Shown here in pieces: positions 9,654-18,826 of a stretch of DNA of 64,000 nt; positions within the stretch are counted from its first letter, which is position 1; each line of letters opens with the position of its first letter. The stretch is taken from NCBI RefSeq assembly GCF_000330885.1, contig NC_020062.1, positions 752,374 through 816,373 of the forward strand. Reading direction: 5' to 3'. The DNA is from Rhizobium tropici CIAT 899. GTDB lineage: Bacteria > Pseudomonadota > Alphaproteobacteria > Rhizobiales > Rhizobiaceae. The translations under genes were made by a program, and so were the position numbers. The notes under the pieces are model-generated. The model made no database searches and had not been told where the DNA came from. It saw only the letters and a list, made by a program, of their open reading frames with translations.

Positions 9654-10598
9654 TCAACGCGAATGGGATCGGCGGATCACCTCGGCCCGCGTCGGTGCCT
9701 CGGATCGTCCCCCAAAGGATTCGCACTTGATGGCGGCGGCGATAGAGGAAAAGCGGATTGCGTCTGCCGGCGGCATACCTTCTGCCGTTGCGAGAGCGAA
9801 GGCGCCGTGGAAGATGTCGCCGGCGGCGAGCGTATCTACAGCCTTGACGGAAATGGTCGGGCAATGCGCGACGGCGTTGTTTTGCTCGTCGAACCAGTAG
9901 CTGCCGGCCGCCCCTGCCGTCACGCAGATGAAAGCATGATCGAAGCGCTGTTTCAGAAGCTGCGTCATCGCGGACACTTCGCTTGTTCCGGTCAGGCTCT
10001 GCGCGGCCGGTTCGGAGAAGACAATATGGGTCGCTTCCGGCGCCAGTTGCTCGATGATGCCGTCAGGAGCCACGTCGCCGTCGAGAATGGCGGGCTTGCC
10101 CATCGCTCTGGCAGCTTTGAGAACCCGCAGCGCCAGCGCCGGCCAGCGCACGTCGACCAAGACGGCATCGAATGCGGCCATATCCTCGGCCGTGAATTCC
10201 TTCACCGTATGATGCAGTTTCGGATCGTAGAAGGGAACGATCAGCCTTTCGCCGTCGTCATCCACCAGGATGGTCGAGATAGCGGAACGGGCGCCATCCA
10301 CACGCAGCATGCCTTCGACATGGATGCCGGTGGCATCCAGATCGCGGATAATGCGCTCGCCGGTATCGTCGTCGCCAACGGCGCCCCATAGGCTCGCCTC
10401 GCCACCGAGCTGGACGATGGCATAGGCAGCGCTGGAGGCCATGCCTTCCGCGATCTGCAGCATGTCATAAGGCAAAACCTTTCCCTGACCTTGGGGAAGG
10501 GTGCTGACGCGGAAGAGCGTATCCAGAACGGCAGCGCCGACGCAAAGAATATGCCTGGGCGTGCCGAAGGGCGGATCGAAGACGGATGGAGCGGTCAA
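9654..10598 (-). CDS. PfkB-family carbohydrate kinase
   Basis: The 314-residue protein has the ribokinase/PfkB fold. The N-terminal strand begins ILCVGAAVLD, a GG pair follows in VQLGGEASLWGAVGDDDTG, and the C-terminal anion-hole motif is DTLAAGDIFHGAF, with Asp as catalytic base. The second position of the usual DTxGAGD is Ala-Ala rather than Gly-Ala, a subfamily feature. It phosphorylates a sugar or sugar derivative using ATP. Translation appears to start at TTG, overlapping the ATPase stop codon (TTGA), and no better start lies before the first strand. It is the last gene of a seven-gene uptake/catabolism operon, so the substrate is whatever the CUT1 importer brings in. Confidence 0.85.
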   Translation of the reverse strand: MTAPSVFDPPFGTPRHILCVGAAVLDTLFRVSTLPQGQGKVLPYDMLQIAEGMASSAAYAIVQLGGEASLWGAVGDDDTGERIIRDLDATGIHVEGMLRVDGARSAISTILVDDDGERLIVPFYDPKLHHTVKEFTAEDMAAFDAVLVDVRWPALALRVLKAARAMGKPAILDGDVAPDGIIEQLAPEATHIVFSEPAAQSLTGTSEVSAMTQLLKQRFDHAFICVTAGAAGSYWFDEQNNAVAHCPTISVKAVDTLAAGDIFHGAFALATAEGMPPADAIRFSSIAAAIKCESFGGRSEAPTRAEVIRRSHSR

Positions 10599-11653
10599 AG
10601 GCGCTTTCCGCTCGCCTTATCGAAAAGATGGATGCTGGCCGGATCGAGGGCGATTTCGATCTTGTCGCCGAAGCGGATGTTCAGCCGCTCGCGGAACAGG
10701 CAGGAGATTTCTTCGCCGCCGCAATCGAGCTTGGCGTAGATCTCAGATCCCGTGCCTTCGACAATGCCGACCCGGGCCGGCAGGCCGCTTGCCGCTGCGC
10801 GGATATGTTCGGGCCGGATACCGTAGACAAGCGGACGTCCACCGTGGTCTGCGATCGGAAAGCCTTCCGGCAGGGGCAGGATGAGGCCTTTGTCGCTGCG
10901 GAAGACCCCTTCCTCTATCCTGCCGTCGATGAAGTTCATCGACGGTGAGCCGATGAAGCCGGCGACGAAGAGATTGGCCGGTCGGTCATAGAGATCGAGG
11001 GGCGCGCCGACCTGTTCGATAAAGCCGCCATGCAGCACCACGATCTTGTCGGCCATAGTCATCGCCTCGACCTGGTCATGCGTCACGTAGATCGTCGTCG
11101 TGCCGATGCGCTGATGCATGGATTTGATCTCGCCGCGCATTTGGACGCGCAGCTTTGCGTCGAGATTGGAAAGCGGTTCGTCGAACAGGAAGACCTGCGG
11201 ATCGCGAACCAGTGCGCGGCCCATGGCGACGCGCTGGCGCTGGCCGCCGGAAAGCTGACGAGGCAGGCGATCCAGCAGATTTTCCAGGCCGAGGATGGCC
11301 GCCGCCTTCTGTACCTTAGCCGCGATTTCCGAAGCGTTTGCCTTTTTCAGTTTCAGCGCAAAGCCCATGTTTTCAGCGACCGTCATATGCGGATAGAGCG
11401 CGTAGTTCTGGAAGACCATCGCGATATCGCGGTCGCGCGCCGGCAGATGGCTGACCTCGCGCCGGCCGATGTGAATTTCGCCGTCGCTCACCTCTTCGAG
11501 CCCGGCGATCATGCGCAGCAGCGTGGACTTGCCGCAGCCCGAAGGGCCGACAAGGACGACGAATTCGCCATCGGCGATATCGACGCTGATATCGTGAATG
11601 ACCTTCACCTGGCCGTAGCGCTTCTGGATGCTCTGTATATTGACGGGTGCCAT
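10595..11653 (-). CDS. ABC transporter ATPase, MalK/UgpC-like (CUT1)
   Basis: The 352-residue protein has Walker A GPSGCGKST (about residues 36-44), signature [14 protein letters not shown] near 133 and Walker B VFLFDEP near 157. A C-terminal TOBE/OB extension is typical of CUT1 sugar importers such as MalK and UgpC, and PSMNFIDG marks the start of that regulatory region. It energises uptake through the two permeases encoded upstream. The ATG at 11653 is preferred to the TTG at 11671. It overlaps the kinase start by four bases, placing the kinase in the same operon. The C-terminal domain often mediates transporter regulation, but nothing here shows it. Confidence 0.93.
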   Translation of the reverse strand: MAPVNIQSIQKRYGQVKVIHDISVDIADGEFVVLVGPSGCGKSTLLRMIAGLEEVSDGEIHIGRREVSHLPARDRDIAMVFQNYALYPHMTVAENMGFALKLKKANASEIAAKVQKAAAILGLENLLDRLPRQLSGGQRQRVAMGRALVRDPQVFLFDEPLSNLDAKLRVQMRGEIKSMHQRIGTTTIYVTHDQVEAMTMADKIVVLHGGFIEQVGAPLDLYDRPANLFVAGFIGSPSMNFIDGRIEEGVFRSDKGLILPLPEGFPIADHGGRPLVYGIRPEHIRAAASGLPARVGIVEGTGSEIYAKLDCGGEEISCLFRERLNIRFGDKIEIALDPASIHLFDKASGKRL

Positions 11654-11686
11654 GAATGTGATCCTATCCAAAAGATAAAGGCTGCG

Positions 11687-12502
11687 TCACTTGACGGCGC
11701 CGGCCGTCAGACCGGCGATGATCTGCCGCTGTGCGAACATCGTCAGCACGAGCACCGGCAGCGTTACGATCAAGGCAGCCGCTGCAAGTGGTCCCCAGCT
11801 GACCTGCTCGAAGGAGAGCATGTTATAGACGGCCACTGGCAGCGTGCGGGTCTCGCGGCTGGCAAGCACGATGCCGAAGACGAAATTGTTCCACGAGAAG
11901 ATCACCGAGAGAATGAAGGCGACGACGATGCCGGGCCGGGCGATCGGTAGAGCGACAAGGCGGAAGACCTGCCATGGCGTTGCTCCGTCAATGCTCGCCG
12001 CCTCCTCGAGTTCCATCGGCGTCGTCTCGAAATAACCGATCATGATCCAGACGACGATCGGCACGGTGACGACGAGATGGATGATGATCTGCGGCCAGAG
12101 CGTTCCGAGCAGATTGAGCCATTGGAACAGCAGAAATAGCGGGATGAGGAAGGAAAGGCCCGGCGTCATGCGAGCGATCATGATGACGATGGCCGACTTC
12201 TCTGCCTTCAACCGCGCGATGCCATAGCCTGCCGGCACACCGATAACGAGGGCGAGCAGGGTCGCTGCCCCGGTCACGAGAATGGAGTTCCAGAAATAGA
12301 GGAAGAAATTGTTTTCCTGGAAGACATTGAGGTAGTTCGCCCAGGCTATGCGATCCGGAATGAGGATCGGCGGGTAGGCGCCGTTATCGATCTCGTATTT
12401 CAGCGACAGCGAGATCATCCAGAGGAAGAATAGAATAACGGGCGAGACGATGATCAGGGCCACGAAGAACAGGCCAATGCGGTTGAGTGTCGAGCGCTTC
12501 AT
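11687..12502 (-). CDS. ABC sugar permease, MalG-like (CUT1)
   Basis: The 271-residue inner-membrane protein has six predicted segments and the binding-protein-dependent EAA loop at ELEEAASIDGATPWQVFRLVALPIARPG, a perfect CUT1 MalG-type loop that docks on the ATPase. It lies one base after the stop of the partner permease and 33 bases before the ATPase start. It forms the translocation pore as a heterodimer with the 12504-13439 protein. Confidence 0.93.
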   Translation of the reverse strand: MKRSTLNRIGLFFVALIIVSPVILFFLWMISLSLKYEIDNGAYPPILIPDRIAWANYLNVFQENNFFLYFWNSILVTGAATLLALVIGVPAGYGIARLKAEKSAIVIMIARMTPGLSFLIPLFLLFQWLNLLGTLWPQIIIHLVVTVPIVVWIMIGYFETTPMELEEAASIDGATPWQVFRLVALPIARPGIVVAFILSVIFSWNNFVFGIVLASRETRTLPVAVYNMLSFEQVSWGPLAAAALIVTLPVLVLTMFAQRQIIAGLTAGAVK

Positions 12503-12503
12503 C

Positions 12504-13439
12504 TCAATGTCCCTCCGCGTCGGTCCATTTCGTTCGCTGCCGCATCATCAGGAGGATGAAGGAAAGCGCGACGATGATGATGAAGAACACCACTGCCATG
12601 GCCGAGCCATAGCCGATGTCGTAGTAGGAAAAGGCGGTGTTGTAGAGATAGATGTTGATGGTCTCGGATGCCGTTCCCGGGCCGCCTTGCGTCATCGCAT
12701 AGATGATGTCGAAGCTCTTGATCGCATCGATGCCACGGATGATGACGGCGATCATCAGGAAAGGCGAGATCATCGGCAGCGTCAGGTAGCGGAACTTCTG
12801 CCAGGCATTGGCGCCATCGATTTCGGCGCTCTCATAGGGTTCGCGCGGCACGGAGGCGAGACCACCGAGCACGATCAGCATGACCAGCGGCGTCCATTGC
12901 CACACCTCGACCAGCACGAGGGAGGGGATGACACTCGCCTGATTGTAGATCCACTCCTGCGGTCCGATGCCCACAAGCGACAGCAGGTAGTTGAGGACGC
13001 CGAGCTGCGGGTGGAACATCATCGTCCAGACGAGCGCCACCGCGACGGGAGTTGCCATCATCGGCATGACGAAGATGCCACGCAGGAATCCGCGCAGCGG
13101 AAAGTTCGTATCGAAGATCAGTGCCGCCAGCGTTCCGAAGATCAACGGGCCGACAACAGACAGCACGGTATAGAGAACCGTGTGCCAAAGGGATTCCCAA
13201 AAGCGCATGTCGGTCGCCAGCCGGACATAATTGTCCCAGCCGACGAAACTCTGCGATTGACCGAGCGTCCACTTGTTCACGCTCATCCACAGGGTGAAGA
13301 CCCACGGAAAGACGATGACGGCGGCAATCACGATCAGGGCGGGAATGACGAAGGGCCAGTAGTTCGGAGCAAGCCGTTTCGGCTTGCTCCTTCCTTTGGT
13401 TGCCTTCGCGGCAGTATCTTCGATGCTCACGGAAGCCAT
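12504..13439 (-). CDS. ABC sugar permease, MalF-like (CUT1)
   Basis: The 311-residue membrane protein begins with a basic cytoplasmic tail (about 35 residues, KGRSKPKRLAPNYWP), then has six membrane segments and the EAA-type loop YESAEIDGANAWQKFRYLTLPM. The ATG at 13437-13439 is shared with the stop codon of the binding-protein gene (TAATG). An apparent frame continuing to 13928 is only antisense-like readthrough into the neighbour's second frame. It pairs with the MalG-like permease; both precede the ATPase in the operon. Confidence 0.92.
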   Translation of the reverse strand: MASVSIEDTAAKATKGRSKPKRLAPNYWPFVIPALIVIAAVIVFPWVFTLWMSVNKWTLGQSQSFVGWDNYVRLATDMRFWESLWHTVLYTVLSVVGPLIFGTLAALIFDTNFPLRGFLRGIFVMPMMATPVAVALVWTMMFHPQLGVLNYLLSLVGIGPQEWIYNQASVIPSLVLVEVWQWTPLVMLIVLGGLASVPREPYESAEIDGANAWQKFRYLTLPMISPFLMIAVIIRGIDAIKSFDIIYAMTQGGPGTASETINIYLYNTAFSYYDIGYGSAMAVVFFIIIVALSFILLMMRQRTKWTDAEGH

Positions 13440-14770
13440 TATCCCTCGCTTCGTGCCAGAACCGGCTCGAACTGGGCGGTTGCCGTCTTTAGTTCGGCTG
13501 CCGGATCTGCGCCGCCGATCATGTTCGTCAGCGCGACACCATAGATGTCGCGGAACTCGGTGACCGGGATGATGACGGGCAAGGCGAGCTGAGAGACCTT
13601 GGCGGAGCCGGCGACGGCATCGAGCCAGGCACCCGGCATCTTCACACCCTCGCGCACCTTCTGATCCTCCAGGATGGATTGGCGGAAGGGAACACCGGCG
13701 CCGGCCTGCAGGAGGCGCGCACCCATGTCGTGCGAGATCGCCCATTGGCAGAAGAGATAGGCGGCTTCCTTTTTCTGGCTGGCCGCCGTCACGCCGAGGC
13801 CGTCGCCGGTCGTCGCCGCTGCCTGCGCATTCGGTCCTTTCGGCATGACGCCGTAGCCGACCTGGCCGACGACGCGGGATTTTTCCGGGTTTTCGATCGG
13901 CGGCGCAAACCCGACGCCATCGACCCACATGCCGATCTTGCCCTGCAGGAACGCCGATTGCGCTTCCGCCCAGTTGAAGCCGGAAACGCCGGGAGGTGCC
14001 GATTTCGTCATCAGGCGCTGATAGAGCTTGGCGGCGTCGACGGCCCCCTGCGATTGCGTCTGCAGCTTGCCGTCAGCCGAAAGCGGCGTCGTACCGTAGC
14101 CGAGCATGAAGGTCGTCCAGACCGGCGCGTTGGCATTCTTCAGGCCGCGGGCGACGAAGCCGTAGGTGTTGGCCGATTTGTCCGTCAGCACTTCGGCGGC
14201 TTTTGCCATATCTTCGAAGGTTTCGGGATAGGCGAGGCCCTTCTTCTCAAACAGGGCCTTGTTCCAGTAGACGATCCAGTAGTCCACCGAGAAGGGCAGG
14301 GAGCGCATGACGCCTGCGGAATCCTTGGCGAATTTCAGCCCGGCCTCGGCGAAATCGCTTTCCGTCAGAGAGGGATCGGTGAGCGAGGGGTCCTTCATGA
14401 AGCCGCTGATATCGGCGAGCCAGCCACCTTTTTCGAACTGGCGCTTCTGGACGTGGTAACTCAGATGGACGACGTCGAAGCTTGGCTTGCCGGAGCTGAG
14501 CTCGATCGTGGTCTTCTGGCGCTGCTGTTGTTCCGGCGTCGCCTCGGCATTGACCTTGATGCCGGTCAGGGCTTCGAACTCGCTTAAGTATTTGAGGATC
14601 GTCTCGCTGCGCGGGCTCTTGACCAGATTGACCTCGAGCGTCGTGCCGGCAAAGCGCTTCCAGTCTACCGCGGCTGAGGCGGTGCGTACGCCCAGAAGGC
14701 TCGTTGCGCCTAGCGCGGCCGTGCCGGCCATGAAGCCGCGACGTGTCGGATTGAAAAATGACGATGACAT
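13439..14770 (-). CDS. ABC substrate-binding protein (CUT1), Tat-type signal
   Basis: The 443-residue periplasmic receptor resembles the MalE/UgpB family (extracellular solute-binding protein family 1). The N-terminus has a twin-arginine signal (PTRRGFMAGTAALG, residues 8-21) and a predicted cleavage after TASAA near residue 33. The mature part has the usual two-lobe pattern, including SLPFSVDYWIVYWNKALF and LQGKIGMWVDGVG. It hands a sugar or sugar-acid ligand to the two permeases encoded next. The Tat signal suggests the receptor is exported folded. The substrate cannot be told from the sequence; the presence of a kinase and a DHDPS-type lyase points to a sugar acid or modified sugar. Confidence 0.92.
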   Translation of the reverse strand: MSSSFFNPTRRGFMAGTAALGATSLLGVRTASAAVDWKRFAGTTLEVNLVKSPRSETILKYLSEFEALTGIKVNAEATPEQQQRQKTTIELSSGKPSFDVVHLSYHVQKRQFEKGGWLADISGFMKDPSLTDPSLTESDFAEAGLKFAKDSAGVMRSLPFSVDYWIVYWNKALFEKKGLAYPETFEDMAKAAEVLTDKSANTYGFVARGLKNANAPVWTTFMLGYGTTPLSADGKLQTQSQGAVDAAKLYQRLMTKSAPPGVSGFNWAEAQSAFLQGKIGMWVDGVGFAPPIENPEKSRVVGQVGYGVMPKGPNAQAAATTGDGLGVTAASQKKEAAYLFCQWAISHDMGARLLQAGAGVPFRQSILEDQKVREGVKMPGAWLDAVAGSAKVSQLALPVIIPVTEFRDIYGVALTNMIGGADPAAELKTATAQFEPVLARSEG

Positions 14771-14830
14771 TGCGTTCCTCCTCCTGTGGCCGAAAATCTC
14801 CTCATTCGCGGCCTTGTTATTCGAACCTCT

Positions 14831-15490
14831 TCACATCTTCAGCGCGCGATCCCGTGCTCCGCCAATGTGCGATACGAGAGCGGCAACGGCCTCATCGGCC
14901 GATCGTCGCTCGATTGCTTCAAGCACTTTCAAATGCTCTTCCATGACCGGCCCGACATGGCCGTTGATGCGGAACCTGTCCTGGCTGATCAGCCGCATCT
15001 TGATCGAATTGACCCGATAGGCATTCGAGATGATGGTGTTGCCGAGTGCGTCGATGAAGGCATCGTGCATGCCCCAGTCCACCGACTGCGCGTGAAGTTC
15101 GAGCTCCTGCGAGCTGTCGCCGGCCCGAATGGCATCTGCGATATCGCGATGGTCCTTCAAAAGCTTGGCAATCGCCTCGTCCGATGCTGAATGGGTAAAG
15201 AGCGCGACGGCTTCTTTTTCCAGAAAGAGGCGTAGTTGGAAGGCCTCGCGGATCAGGTCCAGATCGATATGGGCGATCTGCAATCCGCGCTGCGGCACCG
15301 TCTTGATCAGCCCTTCGGCTTCCAGACGCGGGATCAATTCGCGGATCGCGCCGAGCGTCAGTCCCGTCAGCTCGACGAGCCGCCGCTGCGAGATGAATTG
15401 CCCAGGTCGAACGTCGCGCGCCAAAAGATGGCGCGTGAAGCTCTCATAGGCTTTCTCTCTCAACGTCGTCTGTTCGCCTGATCCGTCCAT
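14831..15490 (-). CDS. GntR/FCD regulator of the CUT1 operon
   Basis: The 219-residue protein has an N-terminal winged helix (QRRLVELTGLTLGAIRELIPRLEAEGL) followed by an FCD domain with His residues that in this family bind a metal used for ligand capture. It lies between the lyase gene (21 bases after it) and the binding protein (60 bases before it), so it is co-transcribed with the pathway it probably controls. A GTAT-C-ATAC palindrome in front of the first gene is a possible target. The helix-turn-helix is somewhat divergent (GAIRELIPRLE), but the overall architecture is clear. Confidence 0.88.
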   Translation of the reverse strand: MDGSGEQTTLREKAYESFTRHLLARDVRPGQFISQRRLVELTGLTLGAIRELIPRLEAEGLIKTVPQRGLQIAHIDLDLIREAFQLRLFLEKEAVALFTHSASDEAIAKLLKDHRDIADAIRAGDSSQELELHAQSVDWGMHDAFIDALGNTIISNAYRVNSIKMRLISQDRFRINGHVGPVMEEHLKVLEAIERRSADEAVAALVSHIGGARDRALKM

Positions 15491-15511
15491 CGGGAGCTCC
15501 GGGCTGATCGG

Positions 15512-16396
15512 TCAGGCTGCCTTGGCGCGAAACTGTGCGCCGAAAGCAGCAAAGAGCGTGTCGGAATCTTGGCTGTTCAATGCCACGAGCGGCGGACGTA
15601 CGGCAAGCCAACTTTCGTTCTCAGTCAAACGGGCGAGAATGGCCTTGATCGAGGGGATGACCGGATAGTTCAGCAGTTGCCCGACGAAGCGCTCCACATT
15701 GGCGTCGTCGATGCCCTTTTCCGCCATGGCCTGAACTTCGCGAGGAAGGAGATTTGCCATGCCGGAGATTGCTCCCTGTCCGCCGAGCCGAACGCCGCGG
15801 GCCAGATGCCGCTCGTCGCCGATCAGAATGATGAGATCGCCATGCGTCTTCAGCAACTCCTCGGTATAGGGCCAATCGCCGGAGGAGTCCTTGACGCCGA
15901 CAACGACATCCGGAAATGCGGCGCGCAGTCGACCAACGAGGGAAATGGAGAGCGGCACCATCGTCACCGACGGGATATTGTAGACGATCACGTCGCGAGC
16001 ATGGGTGCCGAGCATGGTGAAAACGGCCGAAAACCATTTGAAGAGGCCGTCGTCGCTGACATTCTTGAAGTAGGAGGGTGGAGCGAGGAGAATGTTGCGG
16101 ACACCCTGCGCCAGCGCCTGCCCAGCCTGTGCCGCAGCATCCTCGGCGGCATCGACCAGTACGCCCATGACGATCTGCTGGGGCGTGATGCCGGCGGCGA
16201 GCATAGCGGCCAGAACCTGTTTGCGCTCCTGCATGCCGATCGACGCGCCTTCGCCCGTGGTGCCGAAAAGGGTGACGCTCTTGCAGCCATTCGCAAGGCA
16301 ATGCTTCGCCTGCTCGATCACTCCTGGGATCGTAATCTCGCCATCCACATCGAAGGGTGTTGCCAGGGCGGCCGACAGGCCAAAATTCTCACTCAT
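15512..16396 (-). CDS. DHDPS/NAL-family aldolase or dehydratase
   Basis: The 294-residue TIM-barrel enzyme belongs to the dihydrodipicolinate synthase/N-acetylneuraminate lyase family. Family landmarks are GTTGEG (about residues 45-50), the Tyr in IVYNIPS near 139 and the Schiff-base Lys in GVKDSSG near 167. Such enzymes add or remove pyruvate through a lysine imine. It is probably not the housekeeping DapA, because it opens an operon of GntR, CUT1 transporter and kinase genes. An aldolase or dehydratase acting on a 2-keto-3-deoxy sugar acid is the inference. Upstream, a GTATCATAC palindrome and an AT-rich leader mark the promoter. Confidence 0.88.
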   Translation of the reverse strand: MSENFGLSAALATPFDVDGEITIPGVIEQAKHCLANGCKSVTLFGTTGEGASIGMQERKQVLAAMLAAGITPQQIVMGVLVDAAEDAAAQAGQALAQGVRNILLAPPSYFKNVSDDGLFKWFSAVFTMLGTHARDVIVYNIPSVTMVPLSISLVGRLRAAFPDVVVGVKDSSGDWPYTEELLKTHGDLIILIGDERHLARGVRLGGQGAISGMANLLPREVQAMAEKGIDDANVERFVGQLLNYPVIPSIKAILARLTENESWLAVRPPLVALNSQDSDTLFAAFGAQFRAKAA

Positions 16397-16426
16397 CCGA
16401 TCCTCCCGATCTTATGGGATCAGTGC

Positions 16427-16435
16427 GTATCATAC
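16427..16435. promoter_or_regulatory. Candidate GntR operator before the lyase-CUT1 operon
   Basis: GTAT-C-ATAC is a perfect odd-centred palindrome 31 bases upstream of the first gene, inside a larger TCAGT...ACTGA pair (16420-16438). FadR-family GntR proteins favour GTAT/ATAC-type half-sites, so the operon's own GntR is a reasonable candidate binder. The rest of the gap 16397-16576 shows no gene. Confidence 0.4.
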
Positions 16436-16576
16436 TGACATGTTAGTTGTAAAGTGCAGTTTTATTCAGTCATGCAGAACTGATGTCATGGATGTGGGGG
16501 CGTCATTTGCCGATGCGATGGGCGTTATGACTACCACCTGCTTGTTCGCAATGGTTCCGACTGTAAACAGCCAGGG

Positions 16577-17869
16577 CTATTTCCGCACAGGCACGTAATC
16601 GAGCCCGCCATCGATCTTTGAAGGCCTGCCATCGAGGAAAAGTTCGCCGATGCGCGGCGCGGAGCGGGCGATGACCTCGCCGCGCTTGACGACGGCGAGG
16701 CGGTTGGGCTTCAGCCGCAGCGCTTCCAGCGTGTCGACGGCCTGCAGCACGACGAAATCGGCATTGCAGCCCTTTTCCAGGCCGTAACCTTCAAGGCCGA
16801 GCGTTTTGGCAGAGTTGACGGTGAGTGCGTCGAAGATCTTCTTCTTGTCTTCGATGCCGGCCATCTGTGCGACGTGGATGGCCATATGGCCGACCTCGAG
16901 CATGTCGCCCGAGCCCATCGAATACCAGGGGTCCATCACGCAATCATGGCCGAAGGAAACGTTGAGCCCGGCATCCATCAGTTCGCGCACGCGCGTCATG
17001 CCGCGCCGTTTGGGATAGGTGTCATGCCGGCCTTGCAGCATGATGTTGATGAGCGGGTTGGGGATGACGTTGATCTTCGCCTCTGCCATCAATGGGATAA
17101 GCTTGGAGACATAGTAATTGTCCATCGAATGCATCGAGGTCAGGTGCGAGCCCGCAACGCGGCCCTGCAGCCCGAAGCGGATGGTTTCTGCCGCCAGCGT
17201 CTCGATGTGACGCGACATCGGGTCGTCGGTTTCGTCGCAATGCATATCGACGGGAAGACCGCGGTCGGCGGCGATCCTGCAGAGCGCCTCGACCGAGGCT
17301 CCGCCCTCATCCATCGTCCGCTCGAAATGCGGAATGCCGCCGACGATATCGACGCCCATATCGAGTGCGCGTGAGAGGGAGGCCACACCGTCCTTGGCGC
17401 GGTAGTATCCATCCTGTGGGAAGGCGACGAGCTGCAGGTCGATATAGGACTTGACCCTGTCCTTTACCTCCAGAAGCGCCTCGGCCGTCACCAGCTTCGG
17501 ATCGGAAGTGTCGACGTGGCTGCGGATGAACAGCAGTCCTTGCGTGACGGCGAGATCGCAGTAACGCAGTGCGCGATCGACAAGCTCCTCCTTCGTTACG
17601 ATGGGGCGCAATTCTCCCCAAAGTGCGATGCCCTCCAGAAGTGTCCCTGATATATTCATGCGCGGCAGGCCAAGCGAAAGCGTCGCATCCATATGGAAGT
17701 GCGGATCGACAAAGGGCGGGCTCACCAGCCGGTTGGTCGCATCGATTTCTTCCTTTGCCTCTGCCGCGATCGCGGCCTCGATTGCCGCGATCTTTCCGTT
17801 CTTGACCGCAATGTCGATGCCCTTGCGGCCATCAGGCAGATTGGCATTGCGAATGATCAGGTCGAACAT
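16577..17869 (-). CDS. Amidohydrolase, cytosine deaminase-like
   Basis: The 430-residue protein is an amidohydrolase-superfamily enzyme of the CodA/cytosine deaminase branch. The metal site is shown by DPHFHMD (near residue 55), VDMHCDET (near 208), SHLTSMHSM (near 241) and FGHDCVMDPW (near 310), in the order and spacing expected for CodA. It deaminates a cytosine-like or other cyclic amidine/lactam in the cytoplasm. It is the last gene of an operon for a BMP-type importer and starts 15 bases after a permease stop. Cytosine, isoguanine, creatinine and s-triazine-like substrates all occur in this branch, so the actual substrate is open. Confidence 0.85.
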   Translation of the reverse strand: MFDLIIRNANLPDGRKGIDIAVKNGKIAAIEAAIAAEAKEEIDATNRLVSPPFVDPHFHMDATLSLGLPRMNISGTLLEGIALWGELRPIVTKEELVDRALRYCDLAVTQGLLFIRSHVDTSDPKLVTAEALLEVKDRVKSYIDLQLVAFPQDGYYRAKDGVASLSRALDMGVDIVGGIPHFERTMDEGGASVEALCRIAADRGLPVDMHCDETDDPMSRHIETLAAETIRFGLQGRVAGSHLTSMHSMDNYYVSKLIPLMAEAKINVIPNPLINIMLQGRHDTYPKRRGMTRVRELMDAGLNVSFGHDCVMDPWYSMGSGDMLEVGHMAIHVAQMAGIEDKKKIFDALTVNSAKTLGLEGYGLEKGCNADFVVLQAVDTLEALRLKPNRLAVVKRGEVIARSAPRIGELFLDGRPSKIDGGLDYVPVRK

Positions 17870-17884
17870 GGAAAGCTCCTCGGA

Positions 17885-18826
17885 TTATCTCTCGCCGCGG
17901 CGATAGGGTTGCATCAGCGCCTGCGGCACGCGGGCGCGCCTGCTCATGACGGCAAGGGCAACAATGGACAGAACGTAGGGCGTCATCAGGAAGATTTGAT
18001 AGGGCACACCCTGCACCGCCGTCTGCAGGCGCAGCTGAAATGCGTCGAAGAAGGCGAAGAGCAGGGCGCCGAACAGCGCCCGGCCCGGCCGCCAGGACGA
18101 AAAGACGACGAGCGCGATGCAGATCCAGCCGCGGCCCTGCACCATCGTCGGAAAGAAGCTGTTGAAGGCGGAAAGCGTCAGGAAGGCGCCGCCCATGCCC
18201 ATCAGCGCGCTGCCGGCAATGATCGCGCCATAGCGGATATTCATGGGGTTGAGGCCTTGAGCCTCGGCCGCATGCGGGTTCTCACCCGTCATGCGGATCG
18301 CAAGCCCCACCGGTGTCCGAAAGATGAGGTAGGCCATGACGAGCGCGATTAGGATTGCGAAATAAGTCGGGGCGGTCTGCGTAAAGAGAGCAGGGCCGAT
18401 GAAGGGCAGGGTGGAAAGCCCGGGAATGGCGATCGGCTGGAACGGCGTGATGGTCGGCGGCGTCCCGGCGACAGGGACGATCAGCCGGAAGACGTAGTAG
18501 CTGAAACTGGATGCAAACAACGTCACACCGAGACCTGAAACATGTTGCGACAGGCCGAGCGTCACCGTCAGGGCCGAATGCAGCAGTCCGAAAATGGCGC
18601 CGGCGATCGCCGCGATCAAAAGACCAGTCCAGAGATCGGCGCCGTGATAGACGGAGAGCCAGCCGATCATCGCGCCAAAGGTCATGATGCCCTCAATGCC
18701 GAGATTGAGGACGCCGGCCCGTTCGCAAAGCAGCGCACCAAGCGTGCCGAAGATCAAGGGCGTCGCAATCCGCAGCACGGCAGCCCAAAGTCCGGCTGAA
18801 GCAATGATATCGACCAGCGTGCTCAT
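17885..18826 (-). CDS. ABC permease, nucleoside-type (NupQ/BMP-associated)
   Basis: The 313-residue membrane protein has about eight hydrophobic segments of the BPD_transp_2 family (RbsC/NupP/NupQ). The block CERAGVLNLGIEGIMTFGAM is diagnostic of the smaller permease of the BMP-dependent nucleoside importers, and TGENPHAAEAQGLN forms the coupling loop. It overlaps the partner permease stop by four bases. It forms half of the pore for the ligand captured by the 22825 receptor. Confidence 0.92.
   Translation of the reverse strand: MSTLVDIIASAGLWAAVLRIATPLIFGTLGALLCERAGVLNLGIEGIMTFGAMIGWLSVYHGADLWTGLLIAAIAGAIFGLLHSALTVTLGLSQHVSGLGVTLFASSFSYYVFRLIVPVAGTPPTITPFQPIAIPGLSTLPFIGPALFTQTAPTYFAILIALVMAYLIFRTPVGLAIRMTGENPHAAEAQGLNPMNIRYGAIIAGSALMGMGGAFLTLSAFNSFFPTMVQGRGWICIALVVFSSWRPGRALFGALLFAFFDAFQLRLQTAVQGVPYQIFLMTPYVLSIVALAVMSRRARVPQALMQPYRRGER

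Noticed and set aside
13440..13928. Upstream extension of the MalF-like permease frame
   Set aside because: It lies inside the binding-protein gene in another frame, is Arg/Gly/Pro rich as shadow frames are, and the ATG at 13439 fits the family N-terminus.
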